Positions 1 to 8,000 are shown, counted from the stretch's first letter. The stretch: 8,729 nt of DNA from Candidatus Aminicenantota bacterium (GCA_030612495.1 JAUWNT010000094.1:1-8729); one strand, 5' to 3'. Numbers and translations: made by a program. The notes: generated by a model from the letters alone, not told the origin.

Positions 1-53
1 AATGAGTGATCTTTTATGAAATTTTGTCCAATTTATATGAAAGGAGAAAAATA
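1..53 (+). other. 5' flank of the operon: end of an unseen upstream gene plus leader
   Basis: All three forward frames hit a stop within the first 19 bases (TGA at 3-5, 7-9 and 17-19), so any upstream + strand gene must end here, leaving a gap of about 35-50 bases before the ATG at 54. That spacing suits an operon continuing from upstream. From the families involved, a NuoE-like small [2Fe-2S] subunit would be expected as the upstream neighbour, but this is inference. No promoter or sigma-54 type element is visible in these bases. Confidence 0.4.
41..46 (+). promoter_or_regulatory. Ribosome binding site that fixes the start of the NuoF-like gene
   Basis: AAGGAG ends 7 bases before the ATG at 54. 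The reading frame stays open back to a GTG at position 6, but that longer start would add 16 residues unlike the family and has no upstream Shine-Dalgarno sequence visible. The ATG at 54 also begins directly at the thioredoxin-like fold, as in family members. Confidence 0.85.
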
Positions 54-1817
54 ATGAAGGAGATTAAAGTTGGAGTAGCGACCTGTGGCATTGCAGCAGG
101 AGGTATGCTTGTTTATGATGAATTAAAAAAGGAAATCAAGAATAATAATATAGATGTAGAACTCAAAAAAACAGGGTGTATGGGAATGTGTTATAAAGAA
201 GTGCTTGTAGAAGTGATAGGTGATTCAGATTCCTATCTGTATGCAAATATTACAACAGATAAAGTAAAACGCATAATTACTGAGCATATTATAAACAATA
301 AACCTGTTAAAGAATGGATTATAAAGAGTAAAAATATCAATAAAGAAGATGCTTTTTTTAAAAAACAGAAACGGATTGTTCTAAGAAACTGTGGAATTAT
401 TGACCCCACTTCCATAGATGATTATATTTCCAATAATGGCTATAAAGCTATACAAAAGTGCTTAAATGATTATTCTGCAATGGAAGTAATTGATATTATT
501 ACTAAATCTGGCTTGCGTGGCAGAGGCGGCGGCGGATTCCCTACAGGTTTGAAATGGAAATTTGCTAACCAGGCTGCAGGAAATAAGAAATATATTATTT
601 GTAATGCTGATGAAGGCGATCCGGGTGCATTTATGGATAGAAGTACAATAGAAGGAGACCCGCATTCAGTGCTTGAGGGAATGATGATTGCAGGCTATGC
701 AATCCAGGCTGATGAGGCTTATATATATGTACGTGCTGAATATCCTCTTGCTATTGAGAGACTATTAATAGCAATCAAACAATGTGAAGAAAGAGGATTC
801 CTTGGTAAAAATATTTTCAATTCCAATATAAATTTCAAGATAAAAATAAAAGAGGGAGCAGGTGCTTTTGTTTGTGGAGAGGAGACAGCACTTATTGCAT
901 CTATTGAAGGCAAAAGAGGAATACCGCGTATTAGACCGCCATTCCCAGCTCATAAAGGACTCTGGGGGAAACCCACAAATATTAATAATGTAGAAACATT
1001 TGCAAATATAGCCTGGATTATTCTGAATGGTGCAGAAGCCTTTGCATCAATGGGAACTGAGAAAAGTAAAGGTACAAAAGTTTTTGCACTTGCTGGTAAA
1101 ATAGTTGGAAGTGGTCTGGCTGAAGTACCTATGGGCATTACTATTAATGAAATTATATTTGATATTGGTGGTGGTATTAAAGAAGGTAAAAAATTTAAAG
1201 CAGTTCAAATGGGTGGTCCATCTGGTGGATGTATACCAGCATCTATGGGAGATCTTAAAATAGATTATGATGAAATCACAAAAACAGGTGCTATTATGGG
1301 ATCAGGTGGATTGATTGTATTAGATGAAACTACATGTATGGTTGATCTGGCCAAATATTTTCTAACTTTTGTACAGAATGAATCCTGTGGAAAATGTACT
1401 TTTTGTAGAATCGGCACAAAAAGAATGCTGGAAATACTTGAAAAGATAACCTCTGGTAATGGAGAAGAAAAGGATCTGTTATTATTGGAAGACTTAGCTT
1501 ACAAAGTAAAGGAAACAAGTCTATGCGGTCTGGGTCAAACTGCACCCAATCCAGTTTTAACAACACTGAAATATTTCAGAGATGAGTATGAAGCCCACAT
1601 TAAAGAAAAGCGCTGCCCTGCTCATAGTTGCACAGCTCTCCTGACATATACAATAATAGAGGATAAATGTGTTGGATGTACATTGTGTGCACAAAAATGC
1701 CCTGTAAATGCCATCTCTGGTAAGGTAAAAGAACCTCATAAAATTGATCAGGATGCCTGTATTAAATGTGGTCTTTGCTATGATTCATGCAAATTCAATG
1801 CAATTGAAAAAATATAA
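54..1817 (+). CDS. NuoF/HydB-type NADH-binding flavoprotein subunit of a multisubunit (probably bifurcating) oxidoreductase
   Basis: This 587-residue soluble protein should bind NADH and FMN and pass electrons through several iron-sulfur clusters. An N-terminal thioredoxin-like [2Fe-2S] domain (about 1-95) shows C11, C42 and C46. The FMN/NADH core follows, with a glycine-rich GRGGGGFPTG loop near 156 and GAGAFVCGEETA at 268-279. The NuoF-type [4Fe-4S] site is C445, C448, C451 and C491. A C-terminal double ferredoxin has C539, C542, C545, C549 and C569, C572, C575, C579. A C521/C526 pair sits where I recall a conserved pair in Thermotoga HydB. The extra N- and C-terminal domains separate it from complex I NuoF (about 445 residues) and match HydB, HndC and StnB-like subunits of NADH/ferredoxin-coupled complexes. 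The next gene follows after 18 bases and supplies an NADPH-type flavoprotein, which favours a transhydrogenase over a hydrogenase. Family is certain; the exact complex is inferred. Confidence 0.93.
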   Translation: MKEIKVGVATCGIAAGGMLVYDELKKEIKNNNIDVELKKTGCMGMCYKEVLVEVIGDSDSYLYANITTDKVKRIITEHIINNKPVKEWIIKSKNINKEDAFFKKQKRIVLRNCGIIDPTSIDDYISNNGYKAIQKCLNDYSAMEVIDIITKSGLRGRGGGGFPTGLKWKFANQAAGNKKYIICNADEGDPGAFMDRSTIEGDPHSVLEGMMIAGYAIQADEAYIYVRAEYPLAIERLLIAIKQCEERGFLGKNIFNSNINFKIKIKEGAGAFVCGEETALIASIEGKRGIPRIRPPFPAHKGLWGKPTNINNVETFANIAWIILNGAEAFASMGTEKSKGTKVFALAGKIVGSGLAEVPMGITINEIIFDIGGGIKEGKKFKAVQMGGPSGGCIPASMGDLKIDYDEITKTGAIMGSGGLIVLDETTCMVDLAKYFLTFVQNESCGKCTFCRIGTKRMLEILEKITSGNGEEKDLLLLEDLAYKVKETSLCGLGQTAPNPVLTTLKYFRDEYEAHIKEKRCPAHSCTALLTYTIIEDKCVGCTLCAQKCPVNAISGKVKEPHKIDQDACIKCGLCYDSCKFNAIEKI

Positions 1818-1820
1818 AAT

Positions 1821-1826
1821 TGGAGG
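1821..1826 (+). promoter_or_regulatory. Ribosome binding site of the large fusion gene
   Basis: TGGAGG lies 9 bases before the ATG at 1836, in the 18-base gap after the previous stop codon. The chosen start puts the [2Fe-2S] fold at residue 1, as in NuoG-type N-termini. Confidence 0.8.
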
Positions 1827-1835
1827 AATCCATAA

Positions 1836-4800
1836 ATGGAACAAATCAAAGTTACAATAAATGGGAAAGAAATTCTGACAACTCCAGGAAAAACAATTCT
1901 CGAACTGGTTAATGAAAAAAAAATAGATAAAATTCCTACTCTTTGCAATGATGAACGCATCGAACCTTATGGCTCATGTTTTCTATGCGTAGTTGAGGTA
2001 GAGGGACTTAACAAACTTGTACCTTCATGCTGCACACCTGTAACAAATGGCATGGTAATTCACACTAATAATGAACGCATACGCAATGCAAGAAAAACAG
2101 CTCTTGAGCTGTTACTCTCCAATCATTATGCAGACTGTATTGGCCCCTGTATTGACAATTGCCCGGCTAATGTGGATGCTCAAGGATATATTGCACTTAT
2201 ATCTCTCGGGAAATTTAAAAACGCATTGGAATTAATCAAAAAACAAAACCCATTACCTCTATCGATCGGAAGAGTATGTGTGCGTGACTGTGAACTTGCA
2301 TGCCGCAGGCAAATCGTTGATGAGCCTGTTGCTATTAATAGCCTGAAACGATATGTAGCTGATATTGATGCTAAACATAAATGGGTGCCAAAAACAAAAC
2401 CTAATAAAAATAAAAATGTTGCAGTAATAGGAGGCGGGCCTTCAGGCCTGACGTGTGCTTACTATCTTACTCTGGAAGGATATTCAGTTACTATTTTTGA
2501 AAAATTACCTGAACTTGGCGGAATGTTAAAATATGGTATTCCTGAGTACAGACTTCCAAAAAATGTCCTGAATGATGAAATAAAGTGGATTATAGATCTT
2601 GGCATTAATGTTAAAACTAATATTGAAATGGGAAAGGATTTTAATATTAACTCATTATTCAATAATGGGTTTAATGCAATATATATTGCAGTTGGAGCTC
2701 ATAAAGCCAGTAATATGAGACTCGAAAATGAGAACAATACTGAGGGGGTTTTATGGGGAATTGATTTTCTAAGAGAACTTCCCACAAAAATCCCAAATTT
2801 GAAAGGAACTGTTCTTGTTGTCGGTGGAGGTAATACAGCGATTGATTCAGCAAGAACAGCTCTAAGATGCGGAGCAGACACAGTAAAAATCGTATACAGA
2901 AGAAGTATAAAGGAAATGCCAGCTCATCCATCTGAAATCGAAGCTGCAAGAGAAGAGGGAGTAGAATTCCTATTCCTTACCTTACCAAAAACCATAATTA
3001 GAAATGGAAACAGATTATCTGCTATAGAATGCCTTAAAATGGAACTGCAAGATGCTAAGCCCGGGGAACGACCCAGGCCAGTGCCAATTAAAAACTCTGA
3101 ATTCATACTTAAATGCAACTATCTTATAGGAGCTATTGGTCAGCAAATAGATACATCTTTTAATGATCCATCATCTGGATGTGAAATTGAAAAACGAGGC
3201 ACAATAAAAGTAAATGAAGAAACATTTGAATCCTCGATAAAAGGAGTTTTTGCAGGCGGAGATGTAGTAACTGGACCCTTTACAGCAATAAGTTCAATAG
3301 CTCAAGCAAAAAAAACAGCAGAATCTATTGACTCCTATCTAAGAACAGGAAAAATCGAAAAACAAGAGAAACATTTTCTAAGTTTTAAACATAAATTCTC
3401 AGAAGTCTCAGAACATGAATTAGAACATATTGAAAAAAGAGCAAGAAATAAGATGCCAGAATTACCATTAGAGAAACGTACTAATAATTTTAATGAAGTG
3501 GAACTTGGATATAGTGATGATCAGAGTGCAACAGAAGTCCTTCGTTGTCTTGAATGTGGGTGTTCAGAATTTTATGACTGCAAACTAAGAAAATATGCTG
3601 ACGATTATAATGTTGATATTTCTGATTATATTGGTGAATTTCGTAAATACAAAATAGATAATAGACACCCTTTTATTTCTCTGGATTCCAATAAGTGTAT
3701 TAATTGTGGGTTATGTGTACGCACTTGTTCAGAAGTCCTGAAAGTTTCAGCATTAGGATTTATTAATAGGGGATTCAAAACAATTATTAAACCTGCAATG
3801 GAAAAACCTCTTTTAGAAACAAATTGCATTGCATGCGGTAACTGCATAGACGTATGCCCAACAGGAGCTATTACTGAAAAATATACTTTTAAAGTGTTAG
3901 GTACGCTTAAAAAAAATAATTATGAAGCAGTGTGTAACTTCTGTTCTATTGGCTGCAAGATAAATTTCAAAGTTATAAGCAATGAGGTTTTCTTTGTCTC
4001 TAATTCCGGAGAAAATAGAATGTTGAACAGTCATAATAAAGGCTTTTTATGTGTAAAAGGTCGTTTTGGACACAGATATTTAATGGAAAAGAATCGCTTA
4101 ACAAAACCGCTTGTAAAACAAGAGAATAGTCTTAATGAAATGGAATGGAATATTGCTATAGATTATACTGCAAAAAAGATAAAAGAAATCATTGATATAT
4201 ACGGAAATGAATCTGTGGCTGTTTTCGGTTCCCCAAAAATGTCCAATGAAGAACTATATTTACTTCAAAAATTTGCCCGATCCTGTTTAAAAACCAATAA
4301 TATCGAAAGTCTTTCTTACTTACTATATGGTATAGATCAATATAGTCTGGATGAAGCAATTGGTATTACCAGCTCTACTGTTTCTATGGATGAGATCAAA
4401 GATTCGGATTTAATAATTGTTTTGAATGGAAATATTTCAGAGGAAACTCTTATTATGGAATTAAAAATTAAGGAAGCACAAAAACATGGAGCTAAATTTG
4501 TTCTTGTAAACTCCTCTGAGATCAAACTAACTGAATTTGCAGATTTATGGATAGACTCAAGAAAAGGTTCAAACACGATTTTAATGAATGGAATAATAAG
4601 AGAACTAATTGACAATGATGCTATAAATAAAGAACAAACAGAAATAAAAGGGTTTAATGATCTTAAAAAGATGGTGCTTGAATATACTAAAGAAAAAGTA
4701 ATTGAATCAACTGGAATTGATATAGCTAAATATAATAAATTGTTAAGTTTTATAGAAAAACCAAATCAAAAAATCACTTTTATATATAATATTGATTCTC

Positions 4801-5597
4801 CTAAAGAGAAATCAAAGCACGATCTGAAAGCTGTTGGGAATTTTTTACTTCTAACAGATCGATTCGAAAAACAGGGTAATGGTATCTTAATAATGAGAGA
4901 ATATTCTAATTCTACAGGACTTCTTGAAATGGGAATTACACCCAATTATTTACCGGGGTTTGTCAAACATTTTGAAACAAAAGAAATCGAACGAATTCAA
5001 AAACAATGGAACACAAACCTAAAAGATATTTTTAAACCGGTTAACCTTAAAGAAAAATTACTTAATGGAGAAATAAAAGCCGCACTAATATTTGGAGAAG
5101 ATCCTATTGTTATTAATGATAATCGAAAATATTTTAAAGATATAGAATTCCTGGCTGTACAGGATATGTTCCATACAGATACAATGGATGAGGCAAACGT
5201 GATATTGCCTTTATGTTCCTTTACAGAGCAAGATGGGACCTATACTTCTTGTGACAACAGGGTACAAAAGGTTGAACACATAATGGAACCAAAAACAGGT
5301 ATGAAAAACTGGGAATTAATACAAAAGTTGGGTAAAAAATTTAATGCACAGTTCGTATATAACACATATTCTTCTATATTCAATGAAATTAAAATGATAA
5401 ACAGGTTGTATGCGGGACACATTACAAATGAGAGACCTGCTGAGAATTTTCTAAAAAGAGGGTTCTTTAATAAAAAAAGAAATCCTGAATATAGTATATA
5501 TAAGGTTGACACAAGTACTTTAAATCCCGAATTACCGTCAATTATATATTCAGAAAATTATTTTAAAATTAAAATTAAAAACAAATTGATGATATAA
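1836..5597 (+). CDS. 1253-residue fusion: [2Fe-2S] + NfnB/GltD-type FAD reductase + double ferredoxin + degenerate formate-dehydrogenase-like module
   Basis: Domains in order: a NuoG-type [2Fe-2S] domain with C37, C48, C51 and C65. Next comes a GltD/NfnB N-terminal iron-sulfur domain (about 95-180) with C101, C105, C109 and C148, C152, C156. The FAD site is GGGPSG at 199-204. The NAD(P)H site is GGGNTA at 330-335, followed by VYRR at 353-356, as in NADPH-using relatives, and the second FAD motif is AGGDVVTGP at 473-481. A four-cysteine motif follows (C571, C574, C576, C582), then a double [4Fe-4S] ferredoxin (C621-C631 and C664-C674). Last is a molybdopterin-oxidoreductase region with a [4Fe-4S] site (C700, C703, C707, C739, then KGR). 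That module lacks the Sec/Cys ligand position (L830 there) and stops before the usual C-terminal pterin-binding domain. With the preceding NuoF-like subunit this looks like the NADPH-side subunit of a ferredoxin/NADH/NADPH transhydrogenase resembling Sporomusa StnC, inferred from memory of that family. Formate dehydrogenase activity is unlikely. Confidence 0.88.
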   Translation: MEQIKVTINGKEILTTPGKTILELVNEKKIDKIPTLCNDERIEPYGSCFLCVVEVEGLNKLVPSCCTPVTNGMVIHTNNERIRNARKTALELLLSNHYADCIGPCIDNCPANVDAQGYIALISLGKFKNALELIKKQNPLPLSIGRVCVRDCELACRRQIVDEPVAINSLKRYVADIDAKHKWVPKTKPNKNKNVAVIGGGPSGLTCAYYLTLEGYSVTIFEKLPELGGMLKYGIPEYRLPKNVLNDEIKWIIDLGINVKTNIEMGKDFNINSLFNNGFNAIYIAVGAHKASNMRLENENNTEGVLWGIDFLRELPTKIPNLKGTVLVVGGGNTAIDSARTALRCGADTVKIVYRRSIKEMPAHPSEIEAAREEGVEFLFLTLPKTIIRNGNRLSAIECLKMELQDAKPGERPRPVPIKNSEFILKCNYLIGAIGQQIDTSFNDPSSGCEIEKRGTIKVNEETFESSIKGVFAGGDVVTGPFTAISSIAQAKKTAESIDSYLRTGKIEKQEKHFLSFKHKFSEVSEHELEHIEKRARNKMPELPLEKRTNNFNEVELGYSDDQSATEVLRCLECGCSEFYDCKLRKYADDYNVDISDYIGEFRKYKIDNRHPFISLDSNKCINCGLCVRTCSEVLKVSALGFINRGFKTIIKPAMEKPLLETNCIACGNCIDVCPTGAITEKYTFKVLGTLKKNNYEAVCNFCSIGCKINFKVISNEVFFVSNSGENRMLNSHNKGFLCVKGRFGHRYLMEKNRLTKPLVKQENSLNEMEWNIAIDYTAKKIKEIIDIYGNESVAVFGSPKMSNEELYLLQKFARSCLKTNNIESLSYLLYGIDQYSLDEAIGITSSTVSMDEIKDSDLIIVLNGNISEETLIMELKIKEAQKHGAKFVLVNSSEIKLTEFADLWIDSRKGSNTILMNGIIRELIDNDAINKEQTEIKGFNDLKKMVLEYTKEKVIESTGIDIAKYNKLLSFIEKPNQKITFIYNIDSPKEKSKHDLKAVGNFLLLTDRFEKQGNGILIMREYSNSTGLLEMGITPNYLPGFVKHFETKEIERIQKQWNTNLKDIFKPVNLKEKLLNGEIKAALIFGEDPIVINDNRKYFKDIEFLAVQDMFHTDTMDEANVILPLCSFTEQDGTYTSCDNRVQKVEHIMEPKTGMKNWELIQKLGKKFNAQFVYNTYSSIFNEIKMINRLYAGHITNERPAENFLKRGFFNKKRNPEYSIYKVDTSTLNPELPSIIYSENYFKIKIKNKLMI
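3933..5594 (+). other. Degenerate formate-dehydrogenase-like (MopB) module within the fusion protein
   Basis: Residues 700-1253 of the fusion align by eye with Mo/W formate dehydrogenases such as E. coli FdhF. The [4Fe-4S] site and the KGR that follows it are kept, as are KFAR at 812-815, TNN at 820-822, an Arg at 1021 before a GLLEMG stretch, LPLCSFTEQDGTY near 1124-1136, and LYAGHITNER near 1191-1200. At the metal-ligand position FdhF has Sec then His, while this protein has L830 then Y831. The module ends soon after the YAG-type motif, so the final domain of roughly 100 residues is absent. There is no in-frame TGA, so selenocysteine is excluded. Confidence 0.75.
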
Positions 5598-5611
5598 TAT
5601 ATTTCAGGAGT

Positions 5612-5617
5612 AAAGGA
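5612..5617 (+). promoter_or_regulatory. Ribosome binding site of the histidine kinase gene
   Basis: AAAGGA lies 7 bases before the ATG at 5625. A second AGGAG at 5606-5610 is 14 bases away and less well placed. There is no in-frame ATG, GTG or TTG between this ATG and the stop of the previous gene, so the start is well fixed. Confidence 0.75.
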
Positions 5618-5624
5618 AACGAAG

Positions 5625-7997
5625 ATGGCAAGTTTAAATGATTTCAATTTAGTATTTGAAATCATAAATAATGTAATCATCCTAAATGATGAAAACACCA
5701 TTTTTTTCTCAGGTAATGAAATTAAGAAGCTATTATGTGATAAGAAAAAAGACCTTAAACCTTCTTTCCTGGATAATTTCTCCTCCCAGAAAAACAAAAT
5801 TTTTTGGAAAAATAGAATCAACTGGGTCAAAAAGAACAAAAAACAGACTTCTTTTAAATTAGAAAAACTAAAAACAACTTTTTATATTTTTCCTATGAAT
5901 GTTAATGGAAACTCCAATATTATTATATCAACAGATAAAAATATTCTTCAAACCAATCAAATAAAACATGCATTAAAAGAAAGAGTAAAAGAGCTGGAGT
6001 GTATGTATAATATCAGCTTTGAGCTGGATACAACAGAAAATTTTAAAAAAGCCCTACAAAATTCAACCTATCATTTAATAAATGGATTACAATATCCTGA
6101 AATTACATTTGCACATTTTGAAGTAGATGGTATAGTTTATGGCGATAAAGAATGTACAAAACAGGAACCTAAAAATATTTTAAGTCAAGATATTATTGTA
6201 AATAAAAAGAAAAGAGGTATTATTCGAGTTTGTTACAGCAAACATATCCCTTTTTTAAAAGAGGAAAAAAAATTATTAATAGAAGTATCAGCCCTGATTT
6301 CAAAAATAATCGAAAAAAAGGATCTAAAAATAGAATTAGAAAAATATTTAGGAAATCTTGAAACCATGGTCAAAGAAAAAACAGAGGAGCTGGAAGAGTC
6401 AAAAAGAATGTACCAGAATTTATTCAGCAATGCTCCTGATGGCATAACCATCTCAGACTTTTCCGGAAAAATCATTAAGGCTAATAGAGCATTTTATGAA
6501 ATCATTAAATTTCCCGAAAATTCAGATTTACACTATATAGAAAATAAACTATATGAAAATGTTACCAAAATTTGGCCAATAATCATAAAACACTTAAAGA
6601 AAAAAAAATACCTGGGCGGTTTTGAATTAAATTTAATTGACATAAAGGGGAATCTACTTCCATTTATTGGCTCTTTCATACTGGCAGAAAGTAAAGGCAG
6701 TACTAATATTGAAGCAATTTACAAAGATATCCGTTTTAAAAAAGAACTGGAAAAAAATTTAATTGACAGGAAAAACTATTTAGAAAAAATTGTAAAAGAG
6801 CGAACATCTGACCTTGAGAAACAAAAGAAAATCTTATTATTAAAAAATAAAAAATTACTTGAACTTACTGAGAAATGTGGTAGAGGTCAACAGGAGCTTA
6901 AGGCTTTCTTTAATGCTATAACTGATACAATAATTGTAGTAGATCCTGATTTCAACATTAGTATGTCTAACCAACATGCGATTGGAAATAAAGGCAAGTG
7001 TTATGAAAAATTGTTTAAAAAAGGAAATATATGCCAAGATTGCCCTGCTATCAAATCATTTAGAACAGGAGAACCTAAAACAATAGAAAAAAAAGATGAT
7101 AATCAATATTATTTAATTAATACATACCCAACACTCAGCAATAATGGAAATGTTGATAAAATTATCGCAATACGCAGTAATATAACCAAACAAAAACAAA
7201 TGGAATTTCAACTTTTACAATCTTATAAATTAGCATCTCTGGGGAAATTGGTAGCAGGAGTTGCTCACGAGATAAATAACCCCAATACTTTTATACGTGG
7301 GAATATAAAAATCATTAAAGAATCTTTCAGTGATATATTCCCCATTCTTGATAATTATTTTGAGGATCATAAAGATTTAACCATTGCCAGGTTAAGATAT
7401 GATATCTTTGAAGAAAATATCCCGATTTTAATAGATGACATGGTGAGTGGTACAAATAGAATAAAAAAGATCGTAGATGAGTTGAGGAATTATGCAAAAA
7501 GAGATGAAGGCTTATTAACAGATGATATCAAAATCAATAACATTATTAACAACAGTTTAAGATTGATTGATAACCAAATAAGACAACATGCATCCGTTGA
7601 ATTAGACCTTGATCCAGATATCCCAAATTTCAAAGGCAATATTCAAAAAATGGAACAGGTTATTGTCAACATGTTGCTCAATGCATCCCAAGCCATTGAG
7701 AACGGAAAAGGCAAGATAACAGTTGAAACCAGATTTAATAAAGAATTGAATCATATTATGATAAAAGTAAAGGATAATGGAAAAGGCATGAATGAAAAAA
7801 CCAAAAAGTCTATCTTTGATCCATTTTTCACAACCAAAAGGGATAAAGGCGGAACTGGTTTGGGCTTATCTATTTCTTTTAGAATTATTAAGGAACATTA
7901 TGGCAGGATTGAAGTTAATAGTAAATTAAATTATGGAACAACCTTTAGAATTTATATTCCAATAAAAACAAAAGAGCAAAAAAAAGAGGAACAATAA
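5625..7997 (+). CDS. Soluble sensor histidine kinase with PAS, GAF-like, PAS and PAS domains
   Basis: This 790-residue kinase should autophosphorylate and pass phosphate to the response regulator encoded 3 bases downstream. Residues 5-105 look like a weak PAS fold. Residues 118-230 form a GAF-like domain opening with ERVKELECMYNIS, a start I recall from many anaerobe kinases, with YPEITFAHF near 157-165. A coiled-coil linker (about 235-262) leads to a PAS domain (262-370), a second coiled coil (375-420), and a third PAS domain (about 425-522) holding C459, C470 and C473. The HisKA phosphosite is H548 in GVAHEINNP. The ATPase domain has the N box with N686, DNGKGM at 717-722, FDPFFTTK at 731-738 and GGTGLGLS at 742-749. 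No membrane segment or signal peptide is seen, so it senses a cytoplasmic signal. It begins 27 bases after the redox gene, probably on the same transcript. The signal is unknown. Confidence 0.93.
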   Translation: MASLNDFNLVFEIINNVIILNDENTIFFSGNEIKKLLCDKKKDLKPSFLDNFSSQKNKIFWKNRINWVKKNKKQTSFKLEKLKTTFYIFPMNVNGNSNIIISTDKNILQTNQIKHALKERVKELECMYNISFELDTTENFKKALQNSTYHLINGLQYPEITFAHFEVDGIVYGDKECTKQEPKNILSQDIIVNKKKRGIIRVCYSKHIPFLKEEKKLLIEVSALISKIIEKKDLKIELEKYLGNLETMVKEKTEELEESKRMYQNLFSNAPDGITISDFSGKIIKANRAFYEIIKFPENSDLHYIENKLYENVTKIWPIIIKHLKKKKYLGGFELNLIDIKGNLLPFIGSFILAESKGSTNIEAIYKDIRFKKELEKNLIDRKNYLEKIVKERTSDLEKQKKILLLKNKKLLELTEKCGRGQQELKAFFNAITDTIIVVDPDFNISMSNQHAIGNKGKCYEKLFKKGNICQDCPAIKSFRTGEPKTIEKKDDNQYYLINTYPTLSNNGNVDKIIAIRSNITKQKQMEFQLLQSYKLASLGKLVAGVAHEINNPNTFIRGNIKIIKESFSDIFPILDNYFEDHKDLTIARLRYDIFEENIPILIDDMVSGTNRIKKIVDELRNYAKRDEGLLTDDIKINNIINNSLRLIDNQIRQHASVELDLDPDIPNFKGNIQKMEQVIVNMLLNASQAIENGKGKITVETRFNKELNHIMIKVKDNGKGMNEKTKKSIFDPFFTTKRDKGGTGLGLSISFRIIKEHYGRIEVNSKLNYGTTFRIYIPIKTKEQKKEEQ
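7986..7990 (+). promoter_or_regulatory. Ribosome binding site of the response regulator, inside the end of the kinase gene
   Basis: GAGGA lies within the last codons of the kinase gene, 10 bases before the ATG at 8001. With only 3 bases between the kinase stop and this start, translational coupling is likely, as is common for sensor and regulator pairs. Confidence 0.7.
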
Positions 7998-8000
7998 ATA

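Noticed and set aside
6..53. GTG at position 6 as the start of the NuoF-like gene
   Set aside because: It has no visible ribosome binding site and adds 16 residues before the domain; the ATG at 54 has AAGGAG at the right distance.
353..365. T7-A6 run as a terminator or hairpin
   Set aside because: It lies inside a well-supported coding region, has no loop or GC stem, and encodes an ordinary Phe-Phe-Lys-Lys stretch.
4317..4328. Selenocysteine formate dehydrogenase
   Set aside because: There is no in-frame TGA in the fusion gene, and the ligand position encodes Leu.
1836..5597. Plain glutamate synthase small subunit (GltD)
   Set aside because: GltD-like sequence covers only about residues 95-505; no large glutamate synthase subunit is present, and the [2Fe-2S], ferredoxin and MopB parts plus the NuoF-like neighbour fit a redox complex instead.
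5593..5598. TATAAT just before the kinase gene as a -10 promoter element
   Set aside because: No -35 box at suitable spacing; it overlaps the stop codon of the fusion gene in very AT-rich DNA, so chance is likely.
233..5839. Numerous antisense open frames of 60-93 codons opposite the redox genes
   Set aside because: They lie opposite well-supported genes, lack family-like sequence, and are expected shadows of AT-rich coding DNA.
6600..6608. A9 run in the kinase gene (another at 1915-1923 in the fusion gene) as a slippage site
   Set aside because: The frames continue intact with domain homology on both sides, and such runs are expected for Lys-rich AT-rich genes; no alternative product is suggested.
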